Below are positions 7,037 through 14,479 of a DNA stretch of 14,479 bases, in pieces. A program made the translations under genes and the position numbers. The first letter of the stretch is position 1; every line of letters starts with the position of its first letter. The notes under the pieces are model-generated. The model had not been told where the DNA came from, made no database searches, and saw only the letters and a program-made list of their open reading frames with translations. The DNA comes from CAYVKM01 sp964452045 (GTDB lineage Bacteria > Calditrichota > Calditrichia > RBG-13-44-9), in assembly GCA_964452045.1 (NCBI GenBank), contig CAYVKM010000090.1, positions 1-14,479 of the forward strand. The letters run 5' to 3'.

Positions 7037-7315
7037 TCAGGAAGTATGGTGCAACAGAATCTGGTCGATTTGCTCCAGGGTAAATTTATTGAGTTTTACC
7101 ACGGTTGACTGATGCCGGTAGGCCGGCGGGAGCATGTTCCTGGCCTGTTCTTTATTTTCCGCTTCCAGGATAATCCATCCTTTGTGCACCCCGTCCATAC
7201 AACCCCACTCGGCATGGGAAAGAAAATGGGAACCGGTCTTGAGCAGTATTTCCACTGCCCGGGCACATGCTACGGTTTCTGCTTCGTGGGGAACTTCTAT
7301 CAAAAATCTATCCAT
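7037..7315 (-). CDS. Conserved small protein, 92 aa, probable ferredoxin-like alpha/beta barrel; function unknown
   Basis: The protein opens MDRFLIEVPHEAETVACARAVE and contains GSHFLSHAEWGCMDGVHKGWIILEA (28-52) and a C-terminal NKFTLEQIDQILLHH. A GGAGG lies 9 nt before the ATG. The pattern is strand (FLIEV), helix (15-26), strands around WGC and GWIILEA, a short helix (NKEQARNMLPP), strand (TVVKLNKF) and helix (LEQIDQIL). This suggests a small ferredoxin-like fold of the kind seen in dimeric alpha/beta barrel proteins. I recall similar uncharacterised proteins with the conserved H-A-x-W-G-C and K-x-W-I-I segments but know no function; His30, His34 and Cys39 are possible ligand or active-site residues. 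It is divergent from the RND efflux operon and shares a 292-bp upstream region with it. Confidence 0.75.
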   Translation of the reverse strand: MDRFLIEVPHEAETVACARAVEILLKTGSHFLSHAEWGCMDGVHKGWIILEAENKEQARNMLPPAYRHQSTVVKLNKFTLEQIDQILLHHTS

Positions 7316-7367
7316 TATACATAACCTCCGATTATTGTTTTGTTTGGGTCATTAAAAGTTGATTTTA

Positions 7368-7428
7368 TTCTGATCAGAAGATACAAAGAGATCAGAAAAG
7401 GATCAAATGGAATTCGGGCGATCTGATC
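7368..7428. promoter_or_regulatory. Cluster of GATC-centred palindrome and half-sites between divergent genes
   Basis: Five GATC tetramers start at 7372, 7390, 7401, 7420 and 7425. The first is the centre of a perfect 12-bp palindrome, TTCTGATCAGAA (7368-7379). GATCAG at 7390-7395 and CTGATC at 7423-7428 repeat its half-site, and AGGATCA (7399-7405) with TGATCCT (7424-7430) forms a 7-bp inverted pair. The cluster lies between the start codons of the 92-aa gene and the RND adaptor. An operator for a local regulator is the simplest reading; that is inference. Confidence 0.45.
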
Positions 7429-7607
7429 CTGGAAACAAACCAGCATTCTCCACATTTAAAAACTAATTGCGATTTTAATTGAAAAAATACGAATTACTTA
7501 GTATACTTTTGAAATATGACATAGAAGTTTTAAATATTAACAAGTTATTTCAGGAAGAGCAGTTTACATCTTACAAAACAGAATACCCTAAAATTAAGCG
7601 GAAATTT

Positions 7608-8960
7608 ATGAGAATTAGTATTGTCAATTTAAAAAAGAAAAAAATTGTTTTTATCATTCAATTCCTTCTCATAGGAGTCACCCTTGGTCTTCTTTCTTGC
7701 TCCGGTCAGTCCGGGTCGAGCGATAATCTTCCCGGCCAGATCATTCCCGCGGTGGAAGCCGTACAGGCCAGGTACGGGAGTCTGCCTTTGACCCAGCGCT
7801 TGAGCGGCATCGTGGAAGCCAGGAACCAGATCGCCATCTATCCCGAGGTAAGTGCAGTTATTGTTGAGGTGTATGTGAAGAATGGCGATATGGTAAAAAA
7901 GGGAGATCCCCTGGTGCGCCTGCGAGATAAGGAATTTCAGGAGCGGCTGAAACAGGCCACTGCCGGATACCAGATCGCGGTCGCCCAGCTGAAACAGGCC
8001 GAAGCCCGATTGAACGAGATACAATCTGAGTTAAAACGTATCGAAACCCTGGCCGAAAAAGGACTCACCAGTTCCAGCGAGCTGGAAATGACCCAAACCC
8101 GGGCAATTTCGGCTGAAGCGGATGTGTCCCTGGCCAAAGCCCGGGTGGAGCAGGAAAATGCCACGGTAGAAGAGCGGAATGAAACACTCTCTCAGACCCT
8201 CATTCGTTCCCCAATCACCGGTAGTGTTGGCAATCGGAATGCAGAAGTAGGCATGCTGGTAACCGGGAGCACCCGCCTGTTTACCCTGGGACAATTAGAG
8301 AATGTCCGGGTTAAGGTGGTGTTGACGGACCGGATGCTCAATTATATTAAGGAAGGCCAGCGGGTGGAGATCGTGAATGAGCACTCACCGACGGGAATCA
8401 TCGAGGCGAAATTATCACGCATCTCTCCCTTTCTGAATCCAATTTCCCACAGCACTGAGGCGGAGATAGACCTGGCCAATCCGGACCGGGCGCTTAAATC
8501 CGGTATGTTTGTTACGGTAGACGTTTTTTATGGTGAGAGCGAACAAGCTACCCTGGTGCCACTCAGCGCCCTATACGAAAATCCGAACAGTGGAGTAACC
8601 GGAGTTTATGTTACCCAGGCGACATTTGACCGCGAGCTGGTGGTCAGCGGGCAGACCGACCAAACCATGGCGCTCAGCGATCCGGTGGATTTTCAATTTG
8701 TACCGGTAGAGGTGGTTGCCAAGGGACGCATGGAAGCCGGAATCCGGGGTGTGGATGAGAGCAAATGGGTAATCACCCTGGGACAGAATCTTCTGGGTGG
8801 TGAGGAAGGAAAAGCCAGGGTTCGTCCGGTGAAACGTCTGTGGGTGGAAAAGCTGCAGCTATTACAGCGGGAGGATCTGATGGAGGGACTGGTGAAGAAA
8901 CAACGTGAGGTTGCAAGCGATACGGCTTCAACCGGGTTTAAAAATAGTATGGCAGAATAA
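7608..8960 (+). CDS. RND efflux periplasmic adaptor (membrane fusion) lipoprotein, HlyD/AcrA family
   Basis: This 450-residue adaptor would link the inner-membrane RND pump to an outer-membrane channel. It starts with a basic segment and hydrophobic stretch ending in a lipobox, LGLLSC (Cys31), so it is probably a lipoprotein in the periplasm. The split biotinyl-lipoyl domain is seen at about 66-105 (VEVYVKNGDMVKKGDPLVRL) and 199-211 (IRSPITGSVGNR). They flank a helical hairpin of about 90 residues, including AEARLNEIQSELKRIETLAEKGL. Beta-barrel and membrane-proximal regions follow (about 230-345). The frame extends upstream to a TTG at 7479, but that AT-rich extension precedes the signal peptide and has no ribosome-binding site, so the ATG at 7608, with a weak AGCGGA before it, is preferred. 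The permease gene starts 3 bp after the stop. Confidence 0.92.
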   Translation: MRISIVNLKKKKIVFIIQFLLIGVTLGLLSCSGQSGSSDNLPGQIIPAVEAVQARYGSLPLTQRLSGIVEARNQIAIYPEVSAVIVEVYVKNGDMVKKGDPLVRLRDKEFQERLKQATAGYQIAVAQLKQAEARLNEIQSELKRIETLAEKGLTSSSELEMTQTRAISAEADVSLAKARVEQENATVEERNETLSQTLIRSPITGSVGNRNAEVGMLVTGSTRLFTLGQLENVRVKVVLTDRMLNYIKEGQRVEIVNEHSPTGIIEAKLSRISPFLNPISHSTEAEIDLANPDRALKSGMFVTVDVFYGESEQATLVPLSALYENPNSGVTGVYVTQATFDRELVVSGQTDQTMALSDPVDFQFVPVEVVAKGRMEAGIRGVDESKWVITLGQNLLGGEEGKARVRPVKRLWVEKLQLLQREDLMEGLVKKQREVASDTASTGFKNSMAE

Positions 8961-8963
8961 CCT

Positions 8964-11900
8964 ATGACAATTACTCAATTATCCGTTAAACGTCCCATTG
9001 CCACGACCATGGTCTTTTTGATCATCATTGTTCTGGGCATCATGGGATTTCGTTTTTTACCGGTTGATTTGCTGCCGCAGATCGAATATCCAATGCTCAC
9101 CGTCCGGACTAATTATCCCAATGTCGGTCCGGAGGAAATCGAAAAAATAATTACCGACCGGGTGGAAAATGCCATAGCCGGGGTCCCGAACCTGGAAGAG
9201 GTTCGTTCCCGTTCCTCGGAAGGGCAAAGCCGGGTGACCATGCAATTTACCCAGGGGACGAATATTGATGAGGCAGCTAATGACGTCCGGGCCGCGCTGG
9301 ACCGCATCCGGGATGATTTTCCCCCGGAAGTTGAATCCCCCCGTTTGTGGAAGTTTGATCCGGATAATTTCCCGGTGGTCATTCTGGGCGCCCGCTCGCC
9401 CCGCGGTATGGCAGAGCTAACCCGGATTCTGGAACGGGAAATCTCCCAGCAATTCGAGCAAATCCCCGGCGCAGGTTCGGTGGATGTATGGGGCGGGGTG
9501 TATCGCGAAATTCAGGTTAGGTTGAAACGGGACCGTCTGGCCTCCAGCCAGCTTTCCGCCAATGATATCCGGCAGACCCTAATCCGGGAGAATGTAACTC
9601 TCCCGGCAGGTGACATGCGCGATGGGATCAGCGATATGTATGTCCGCACCAAGGGTGAATATCAATCCATTGAGGAAATCGGCAATACCATTATCACGAT
9701 GGTGGATGGTAAGCCCATCCGGGTGAATGATGTGGCGGAAGTGGTGGACGGCTTCCAGGATATTAATCGGCTGGTTCAGGTGGATGGCCTGCCCATGGTG
9801 CGTTTGGGTATTCGGAAACAGTCCGGTGCCAACACGGTGGAAGTGGCCCGTGAGGCCCGCAAGGTGATGGAGAAAATTAACCAGGAACGGGATGATTTGC
9901 AGCTGATGATGATTATCGACCAGAGTGAATTTATCCAGAATTCCATCAATAACGTTAAAAACTCTGCCCTCTGGGGTGGATTACTGGCCATCTTTATCCT
10001 CTATCTGTTTTTACGGAATGGATCAACCACCTTTATCATTGCCCTCTCGATTCCCATTTCCATCATTGCCACCTTTGGTTTGCTGTATTTTAATCATCTT
10101 ACCTTGAACCAGATGAGCTTCGGTGGTCTGGCTCTGGGTATTGGTTTAATTGTGGATAATGCTATTGTGGTGCTGGAAAATATTGTGCGGCTGCGGGAAC
10201 AGGGGGAGGGGGCGGAGGAGAGTGCGCTTACCGGAACCCGCCAGGTGGCCGGCGCCATTATTGCGTCAACCCTCACTACAGTAGTCATCTTTCTGCCGGT
10301 GGTTTTCATGCAGACGGTTTCCGGGATGCTGTTCAAAGAACTGGCCCTGGTGGTGGTTTTTGCTTTAATGTGCTCGCTGCTGGTGGCGCTGACCCTGGTG
10401 CCCATGCTAGGCAGTCGCTTCCTGCGCTTCAAAAATGGTAATAAAAATGGCAAAGGAGGTAAACCACACCGGCTGAGATGGTTGCAGCGGCTGGAAGAAA
10501 GCTATACCCATTTGTTGGAAAAGGCCCTGCGGCATCGGAGGATTGTATTCACTATAACCGGTGTTCTGTTGCTGATCACCTTTCTGCTCTGGCCGTTGAT
10601 CCCAGTGGAACTGGCCCCGCAGACCGATGCCGATGAGATCAGTGTGGATCTGGAAATGGCCCAGGGGACCAATATTGCGGTGGTGAATGAGTATTTGCAT
10701 GAACTGGAACGCATCGTCCGCAGCACCACCCCGATGGATCAGGTGGATCACATCAGCATTGAAATCCGTTCCGGTGATGCGGAAGTGGAACTGGCTCTGA
10801 AGGGGGTGGACGAACGTACCATCAACAGTTTTGTCCTGGCCGATCAAATCCGGCAGAATGTTAGTGGTAGAATTCCCGGCGGGGAAGTACGGGTGGAAGC
10901 GCAATCTGGCCTGTGGATTTTGCGGCGGCTGTTTGGTTCCGGTGGCGGACAGGCAGTAGAGCTGCAATTGCGGGGATACGATCTTGCCCTGGCAGATCAG
11001 CTGGCCAAACATATTTCCAAAGTGATGGAAAGTGTCCCGGAAATCAGCGATGTTCAGATTAGCCGGCGGGAGGGTCGCCCGGAGCAAAATCTGATCGTGG
11101 ACCGGGAAAAGATTGCTGATCTCGGTTTATCGGTAAACCAGGTAGCCCAGGTAATTCAGACCAATGTCGGGGGTAGCCGGGCCGGGGTGTACCGCGAAGG
11201 CGGAGAGGAATTTGATATTGTGGTGAGGTTGCAGCCGGAGGATCGCCTGAGCGCGCTGGACCTGAGTAATGTATCGGTGCGATCCGGTACCGGGGAGATT
11301 TTGCCGGTTTCGGCAGTGGTGCGCACCGAACCAAGACGCAGTCCGACCGATATCGAACGGATTGATGGACAGCGCGTTACCTACATTACTGCCAACCTCA
11401 AGAGCGGTGCTGCCCTGGGGGATGTGGTGGATGAAGTTCGTACCAACCTTCGCGATTTTACCCTGCCCAAAGGTTATTCCATCGTGTTCAGTGGAGAGTA
11501 TGAGGAACAACAGAAAGCCCAGACCGATTTTATCCTCTCCATTTTGATGGCGGTGGTGCTGATCTATATGGTGATGGCCGCCCAATTCGAACGCTTCCTG
11601 GATCCGTTGATCGTGATGGTCTCGGTGCCACTGGCGATCATCGGGGTAGTTCCCACCCTGCTGCTCACCGGCACCACGTTGAATATCCAAAGCCTGATGG
11701 GGATTGTGATGCTTATCGGGATTGTGGTGAATAATGCCATTGTCCTGGTGGATTATATCAACCTGATGCGGCGGGAGCAACAGTTGAGTATCAAGGATGC
11801 TGTTATCCAATCCGGCCGGCGGCGCTTACGGCCCATCCTGATGACTACCTGTACCACCGTGCTGGGTATGCTGCCATTATCTTTTGGCACCGGTGCCGGC

Positions 11901-12059
11901 GGGGAGATCCAGGCTGCCTTGGCCCGGGCAGTTATCGGCGGGCTGACCGTTTCCACCCTGATAACCCTGGTGCTCATCCCGGCCGCCTATATCAGCATTC
12001 ATAATCTTTTAGACCGGAAAGTTCGGCTGAATAATAAAGAGAGGGTAGTTGCTACATAA
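8964..12059 (+). CDS. RND efflux permease, HAE1/AcrB-like family
   Basis: This 1031-residue inner-membrane transporter has the usual RND length and duplicated architecture. TM1 is near residues 12-30 and is followed by FLPVDLLPQIEYP. A first periplasmic loop runs to about 335, then TM2-6 (about 335-490) with GIGLIVDNAIVVLENI. TM7 is near 527-545, then a second loop, and TM8-12 occupy the end, including IGIVVNNAIVLVDYIN. In AcrB the proton relay is Asp407, Asp408 and Lys940. Here the first Asp is kept (Asp398), the second is Asn399, and the Lys position is Asn923. This N-for-D and N-for-K pattern is found in many RND pumps outside Proteobacteria, so the protein is probably functional with a different relay. 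Substrate cannot be told from the sequence. It is coupled to the adaptor by a 3-bp gap without its own Shine-Dalgarno; no TolC-like gene follows. Confidence 0.96.
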   Translation: MTITQLSVKRPIATTMVFLIIIVLGIMGFRFLPVDLLPQIEYPMLTVRTNYPNVGPEEIEKIITDRVENAIAGVPNLEEVRSRSSEGQSRVTMQFTQGTNIDEAANDVRAALDRIRDDFPPEVESPRLWKFDPDNFPVVILGARSPRGMAELTRILEREISQQFEQIPGAGSVDVWGGVYREIQVRLKRDRLASSQLSANDIRQTLIRENVTLPAGDMRDGISDMYVRTKGEYQSIEEIGNTIITMVDGKPIRVNDVAEVVDGFQDINRLVQVDGLPMVRLGIRKQSGANTVEVAREARKVMEKINQERDDLQLMMIIDQSEFIQNSINNVKNSALWGGLLAIFILYLFLRNGSTTFIIALSIPISIIATFGLLYFNHLTLNQMSFGGLALGIGLIVDNAIVVLENIVRLREQGEGAEESALTGTRQVAGAIIASTLTTVVIFLPVVFMQTVSGMLFKELALVVVFALMCSLLVALTLVPMLGSRFLRFKNGNKNGKGGKPHRLRWLQRLEESYTHLLEKALRHRRIVFTITGVLLLITFLLWPLIPVELAPQTDADEISVDLEMAQGTNIAVVNEYLHELERIVRSTTPMDQVDHISIEIRSGDAEVELALKGVDERTINSFVLADQIRQNVSGRIPGGEVRVEAQSGLWILRRLFGSGGGQAVELQLRGYDLALADQLAKHISKVMESVPEISDVQISRREGRPEQNLIVDREKIADLGLSVNQVAQVIQTNVGGSRAGVYREGGEEFDIVVRLQPEDRLSALDLSNVSVRSGTGEILPVSAVVRTEPRRSPTDIERIDGQRVTYITANLKSGAALGDVVDEVRTNLRDFTLPKGYSIVFSGEYEEQQKAQTDFILSILMAVVLIYMVMAAQFERFLDPLIVMVSVPLAIIGVVPTLLLTGTTLNIQSLMGIVMLIGIVVNNAIVLVDYINLMRREQQLSIKDAVIQSGRRRLRPILMTTCTTVLGMLPLSFGTGAGGEIQAALARAVIGGLTVSTLITLVLIPAAYISIHNLLDRKVRLNNKERVVAT

Positions 12060-12131
12060 AATCAGGATCACTCACTATTTATTTTGATGCTTTGTGAAGG
12101 TGAAGCAAGTTTGAGGAAATGTCATCTCGAA

Positions 12132-12554
12132 TTAATGATTACTGAAAGATTCCCACATTTCCACAGATCCGGTCTTATTCTCTTTATATGAGTGATATAT
12201 TTTGGCAATAAAGGGTCGTGGATTTTTATCAATAAAATTTTGTATTTTGGGTAGCGTTAAAACAAAATTTTCGGCGAGTTTGGAAATGGGAAGTTTCCCA
12301 ACCAAAACAAATAATCCTACTCGAAATTTCTTAACTGCGTTTTTTTCATTTGGCTTATATCGTATTCTTCGGTCATAGGTAATGGCATACCAGCCCCTCT
12401 TTCCTATTTCGGTCAGCCAGACCTCATCCCTGGCATCGTCTGCGAAGTGATCATTATGTTTTTCTACTCTGATACCAGCGCTTTTTAAAGCATTTGGGAA
12501 TTGTTTTCCCAGGTTTCGGTCGGTAAAGAAGATGTACTCAGGCTGCTTGCTCAT
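12132..12554 (-). CDS. PIN-like domain toxin of a VapBC45-type toxin-antitoxin pair
   Basis: This 140-residue protein (MSKQPEYIFFTDRNLGKQFP...) resembles the VapC45 / PIN-like family: a first acidic motif FFTDRNLG (Asp12), a central HNDHFADDARDEVWL (33-47), then GKRGWYAITYDRRIR (51-65, Asp61). PIN toxins are metal-dependent ribonucleases; these acidic residues are candidate metal ligands. The start at 12554 is chosen because the family begins just before the first motif. It overlaps the upstream antitoxin gene by 17 bp (12538-12554), which points to translational coupling. The longer frame to 12632 would lie almost wholly inside the antitoxin gene. Its length matches that recalled for M. tuberculosis VapC45 (about 138 residues). 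Confidence 0.8.
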   Translation of the reverse strand: MSKQPEYIFFTDRNLGKQFPNALKSAGIRVEKHNDHFADDARDEVWLTEIGKRGWYAITYDRRIRYKPNEKNAVKKFRVGLFVLVGKLPISKLAENFVLTLPKIQNFIDKNPRPFIAKIYHSYKENKTGSVEMWESFSNH

Positions 12555-13194
12555 ACCTGATTGCCAATTCAACATCACTCGGATTAATATCATAATCTTT
12601 GGCAATGTACTCCGGCGATTCCCCAGCATCAATGCGATCTACAATAATTGAGGTTAAAATACATTTTTTGATTAGAATCGGGCGGCCAAACTGAATTGAA
12701 GGATCAATTGCAATAATTTTCTCACTGTCAGCATCAATAAATGGATATATTCGGGCAGGCAGCTCATTTTTCCACTCGATACGTTGTAGATGGTTTTCGA
12801 AAGCCATCTTTAAAGCAAGTTGTCCGGAGCGGGATAGGTTGATTAATTCGCCGTATCGCTCGATAAATAACTCTCCTGCCGCAGTACGTAACTCCTGGTT
12901 TAAAAGTAATCTTTTTATATTAAAATCTGAAAAAGCATATTCCAAGGCGGTTCGAACATCTTTCATAGATACCATATGTTTGTGTCGAAGAGAGCGTAAA
13001 ACGTAAGCTTCCACTAGATTATTAAATGATAACAATCTTGATTCGGTTTCTGGCAATTCGATCAGTGGTTCAAAAAAGGCGGAAGTTTTTCCTTTCGGGT
13101 AGTCCCTGCCTAGTATCCAGGAACGAAGAGTTGCATTGGCGATTTTTAAATAGCGCGAAGCTTCTGAAAAATTATAAATTGGTATATCTAACAT
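12538..13194 (-). CDS. Antitoxin with N-terminal HTH and C-terminal DUF433 domain (VapB45-like)
   Basis: This 218-residue protein carries an N-terminal helix-turn-helix (FSEASRYLKIANATLRSW, 9-26, MerR-like in look), a helical middle with an RSLRHKHMVSMKDVRTALEYAF segment (67-88), and a C-terminal DUF433 domain. The DUF433 hallmark residues are PSIQFGRPIL (165-174), then IIVDRIDAGESPEYIAKDYDI and DVELAIRYEQ. DUF433 proteins are commonly found as antitoxins beside PIN-like toxins, as here. The HTH suggests it represses its own operon. The ATG at 13194 is preferred over 13290 because the extra 32 codons are AT-rich and come before the HTH; AAGG lies about 8 nt upstream. It is the first gene of the pair. 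Confidence 0.82.
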   Translation of the reverse strand: MLDIPIYNFSEASRYLKIANATLRSWILGRDYPKGKTSAFFEPLIELPETESRLLSFNNLVEAYVLRSLRHKHMVSMKDVRTALEYAFSDFNIKRLLLNQELRTAAGELFIERYGELINLSRSGQLALKMAFENHLQRIEWKNELPARIYPFIDADSEKIIAIDPSIQFGRPILIKKCILTSIIVDRIDAGESPEYIAKDYDINPSDVELAIRYEQAA

Positions 13195-13319
13195 TTTTGT
13201 GACCTTATCAATTTTCTTATTACAATATAACGAGATTAAATACAGTTTTAAAATAAAAATTCCTTTGATTATTAAAAAGGGTGTGTGCAAAATAGTGTGT
13301 AATTTTTTCGGTAGTTCAT

Positions 13320-13360
13320 ATAAAAAGCCGGCTATCCAATTCCAAAGAGAAAACCGGCTT
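13320..13360 (-). terminator. Candidate intrinsic terminator downstream of the YCF48-like gene
   Basis: On the minus strand AAGCCGG (13360-13354) pairs with CCGGCTT (13331-13325) around a 22-nt loop, and the stem runs directly into TTTATAT. It lies about 245 nt after the stop of the YCF48-like gene and about 125 nt before the antitoxin start, so it would separate the two units. The long loop makes it weaker than the terminator at 5182-5223. Confidence 0.5.
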
Positions 13361-13456
13361 GTTCTGAAATTATTTCTTTGAGGCTATTTATAGTTTGTAT
13401 CATATGATATTTGCGAAAAGTTAAATCAAAAAAAAATAGTGATTAACATCTAAATT

Positions 13457-13511
13457 ACTCACCCCCTTTTATTTCCCCTCTCTTTGAAAGAGAGGGGTTT
13501 AGGGGGTGAGT
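13457..13511. repeat. Nested perfect palindrome, REP-like intergenic element
   Basis: Outer arms ACTCACCCCCT (13457-13467) and AGGGGGTGAGT (13501-13511) are exact reverse complements. Inside them CCCCTCTCTTT (13475-13485) and AAAGAGAGGGG (13487-13497) are also exact reverse complements around a single G. The arms are separated by short unpaired T-rich spacers (tttattt and ttt). C-rich ACTCACCCCC...GGGGGTGAGT palindromes occur as dispersed intergenic elements in many bacterial genomes, so this may be one copy of a REP- or MITE-like family. It could also act as an mRNA hairpin after the YCF48-like gene, though no T-run follows at once. Confidence 0.75.
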
Positions 13512-13605
13512 TCATTAGAGAACTATTGTCTTATGTAAGATCCATTTACCGTTATGATATTCTTTAAATAAATTCATATATTTTTAAAAGCAGTATCATT
13601 TGAGA

Positions 13606-14479
13606 CTATTTCATCAAAATCATCTTTCTGGTTTCTACAAATTCTTGAGCTTCCAGACGATACAGGTAGACCCCACTGGCCAGATTGGCTGCATCCCATT
13701 TGTATGAATATGAGCCCGCAGAGAGTCTGTTAGAGACAAGTGTGGCCACATCCTCTCCAAGCATGTTAAAAATCTTCAAGTTTACAGTGCTTCCCACAAA
13801 CAAATCAAATCTTATGATTGTGCTGGCATTGAACGGATTAGGATAATTTCCAATCAGCTCAAATCCTGCTACATCTCTGTTTTCTTGATGAGCAATTTGT
13901 ATTGGCGGTTCACCACCAGTTTCTGTTTTTAAAATAATCCCCCCATTTCCCACAGCAAATCCATAATCCAAATCCCAAAAGAATACATCATTCAGAACTT
14001 CAGAAGTTCCGCTGACCTGCGGTTGCCAATTTGTCCCGGCATCAGTAGTTTTGAGAATAGTCCCTGATTCACCTACTGCATAACCAACCAGGCTGGCATT
14101 ACTGATAGGAAAATTGATCCCGTAAAGTGGCGTAATGAAAAAGAGGGTAGACCAGTTTGTTCCACCATCGGTGGTTTTTGCAATGGCGCCACGGCCATCC
14201 CAGACGGCGCAGGCTGTATAACCTATTTGGTTGTCGGTAAAGATAACATCATAAGCCCGGCCTTCATTATTATTTAGATAAAATGAAGAAAAGGTCCAGT
14301 TGGCACCTCCATCAGTGGTCGTCCCCATTAACGGCTGGAAAATTGAATTTTCACCAATCACATAACCGATATTCGGGCTCAACATATAGGTTCCCCAGAA
14401 TCCTCCGCCAAAGAAACCCGACTGTGCTGTCGTCCAGGATATACCGCTATTCATTGAATAGATAATGGTCTGGGAAAGA
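13606..14479 (-). CDS. YCF48/BNR-type repeat protein with type IX sorting domain, 5' part cut by window edge
   Basis: The frame remains open to the right edge (codons ...LSQTIIYS precede the Met at 14454), so this is the C-terminal part of a larger secreted protein. It contains at least three beta-propeller-type repeats with the TTDGGxNW signature (TTDGGANWTF, TTDGGTNWST, TTDAGTNWQP) and intervening GYAVGESGTILKTT or GFAVGNGGIILKT segments, the pattern of YCF48-like/BNR propellers. The last 80 or so residues are a Por/type IX sorting domain (NYPNPFNASTIIRFDL to VETRKMILMK), closely similar to that of the C25-like protein in this window. The likely location is the cell surface or medium. In photosynthetic organisms YCF48 assists photosystem II assembly, but in FCB bacteria such repeats are simply modules of secreted proteins, so no such role is implied. 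Confidence 0.88.
   Translation of the reverse strand, partial: LSQTIIYSMNSGISWTTAQSGFFGGGFWGTYMLSPNIGYVIGENSIFQPLMGTTTDGGANWTFSSFYLNNNEGRAYDVIFTDNQIGYTACAVWDGRGAIAKTTDGGTNWSTLFFITPLYGINFPISNASLVGYAVGESGTILKTTDAGTNWQPQVSGTSEVLNDVFFWDLDYGFAVGNGGIILKTETGGEPPIQIAHQENRDVAGFELIGNYPNPFNASTIIRFDLFVGSTVNLKIFNMLGEDVATLVSNRLSAGSYSYKWDAANLASGVYLYRLEAQEFVETRKMILMK

Larger units (their letters stand above)
13195..13605. other. AT-rich intergenic region with terminator-like hairpin and nested palindrome
   Basis: No gene is supported in this 411-bp gap between the antitoxin and the YCF48-like gene, both on the minus strand. It holds a hairpin with a T-run (13320-13360) and a long nested palindrome (13457-13511), each listed separately. 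The part nearest 13194 should contain the toxin-antitoxin promoter; I could not define its elements. Confidence 0.6.

Noticed and set aside
7479..7607. An upstream TTG that would lengthen the RND adaptor by 43 residues
   Set aside because: It has no ribosome-binding site, the extension is AT-rich, and it would bury the lipoprotein signal peptide that begins at 7608.
10407..11810. Long minus-strand open frames (226 and 227 codons) opposite the RND permease
   Set aside because: They are antisense shadows of a high G+C gene: their sequences are compositionally odd (His- and Gln-rich) and match no family, while the permease frame is continuous and conserved.
12060..12131. A bidirectional terminator between the convergent RND and toxin genes
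   Set aside because: Only a 5-bp TGCTT/AAGCA pairing is visible, with no adequate T-run on either strand.

Overview
The window looks like a chromosomal segment from a Gram-negative bacterium of the FCB superphylum (Calditrichota, KSB1, Ignavibacteriota, Marinimicrobiota or a similar lineage; I cannot place it more closely). The main reason is two surface or secreted proteins that end in the same type IX secretion (Por) sorting domain, with the NYPNPFNP and ETRKM[VI]LMK signatures. A Tat-exported periplasmic hydrogenase and an RND efflux pair also imply an outer membrane. No rRNA, tRNA, CRISPR array, transposase or phage gene was seen.

Layout from left to right. (1) Positions 1-679, minus strand: the N-terminal 226 codons of a GNAT-like conserved protein that runs off the left edge. 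(2) 800-1528, minus: an unrecognised 242-residue protein. (3) 1769-4721, minus: a three-gene [NiFe] hydrogenase operon read small subunit, large subunit, maturation protease. The small subunit has a Tat signal and no membrane anchor. The large subunit carries a C-terminal extension for the adjacent protease to remove. The cluster ligands resemble those of [NiFeSe] enzymes, but the active-site residue is Cys. (4) 5251-6711, minus: a gingipain-type (C25) protein with a type IX sorting domain in which both catalytic residues appear to be replaced; a clear intrinsic terminator follows it. (5) 7037-7315, minus: a small conserved protein, divergent from (6) 7608-12059, plus: a lipoprotein membrane-fusion adaptor and a 1031-residue RND permease. 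The shared upstream region holds a cluster of GATC palindromes and half-sites. No outer-membrane channel gene is present. (7) 12132-13194, minus: a VapBC45-like toxin-antitoxin pair (HTH plus DUF433 antitoxin, PIN-like toxin) with overlapping frames. (8) 13606 to the right edge, minus: the C-terminal part of a YCF48/BNR-type repeat protein with a type IX sorting domain. Between (7) and (8) lie a candidate terminator and a nested perfect palindrome resembling a dispersed REP-type element.

Functionally the window joins H2 oxidation in the periplasm, efflux, surface or secreted proteins and a toxin-antitoxin module. Apart from the hydrogenase operon, the RND pair and the toxin-antitoxin pair, nothing in the sequence ties these units into one system. 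By eye the RND genes are clearly richer in G+C than the AT-rich C25, toxin-antitoxin and YCF48-like genes; I did not compute values.
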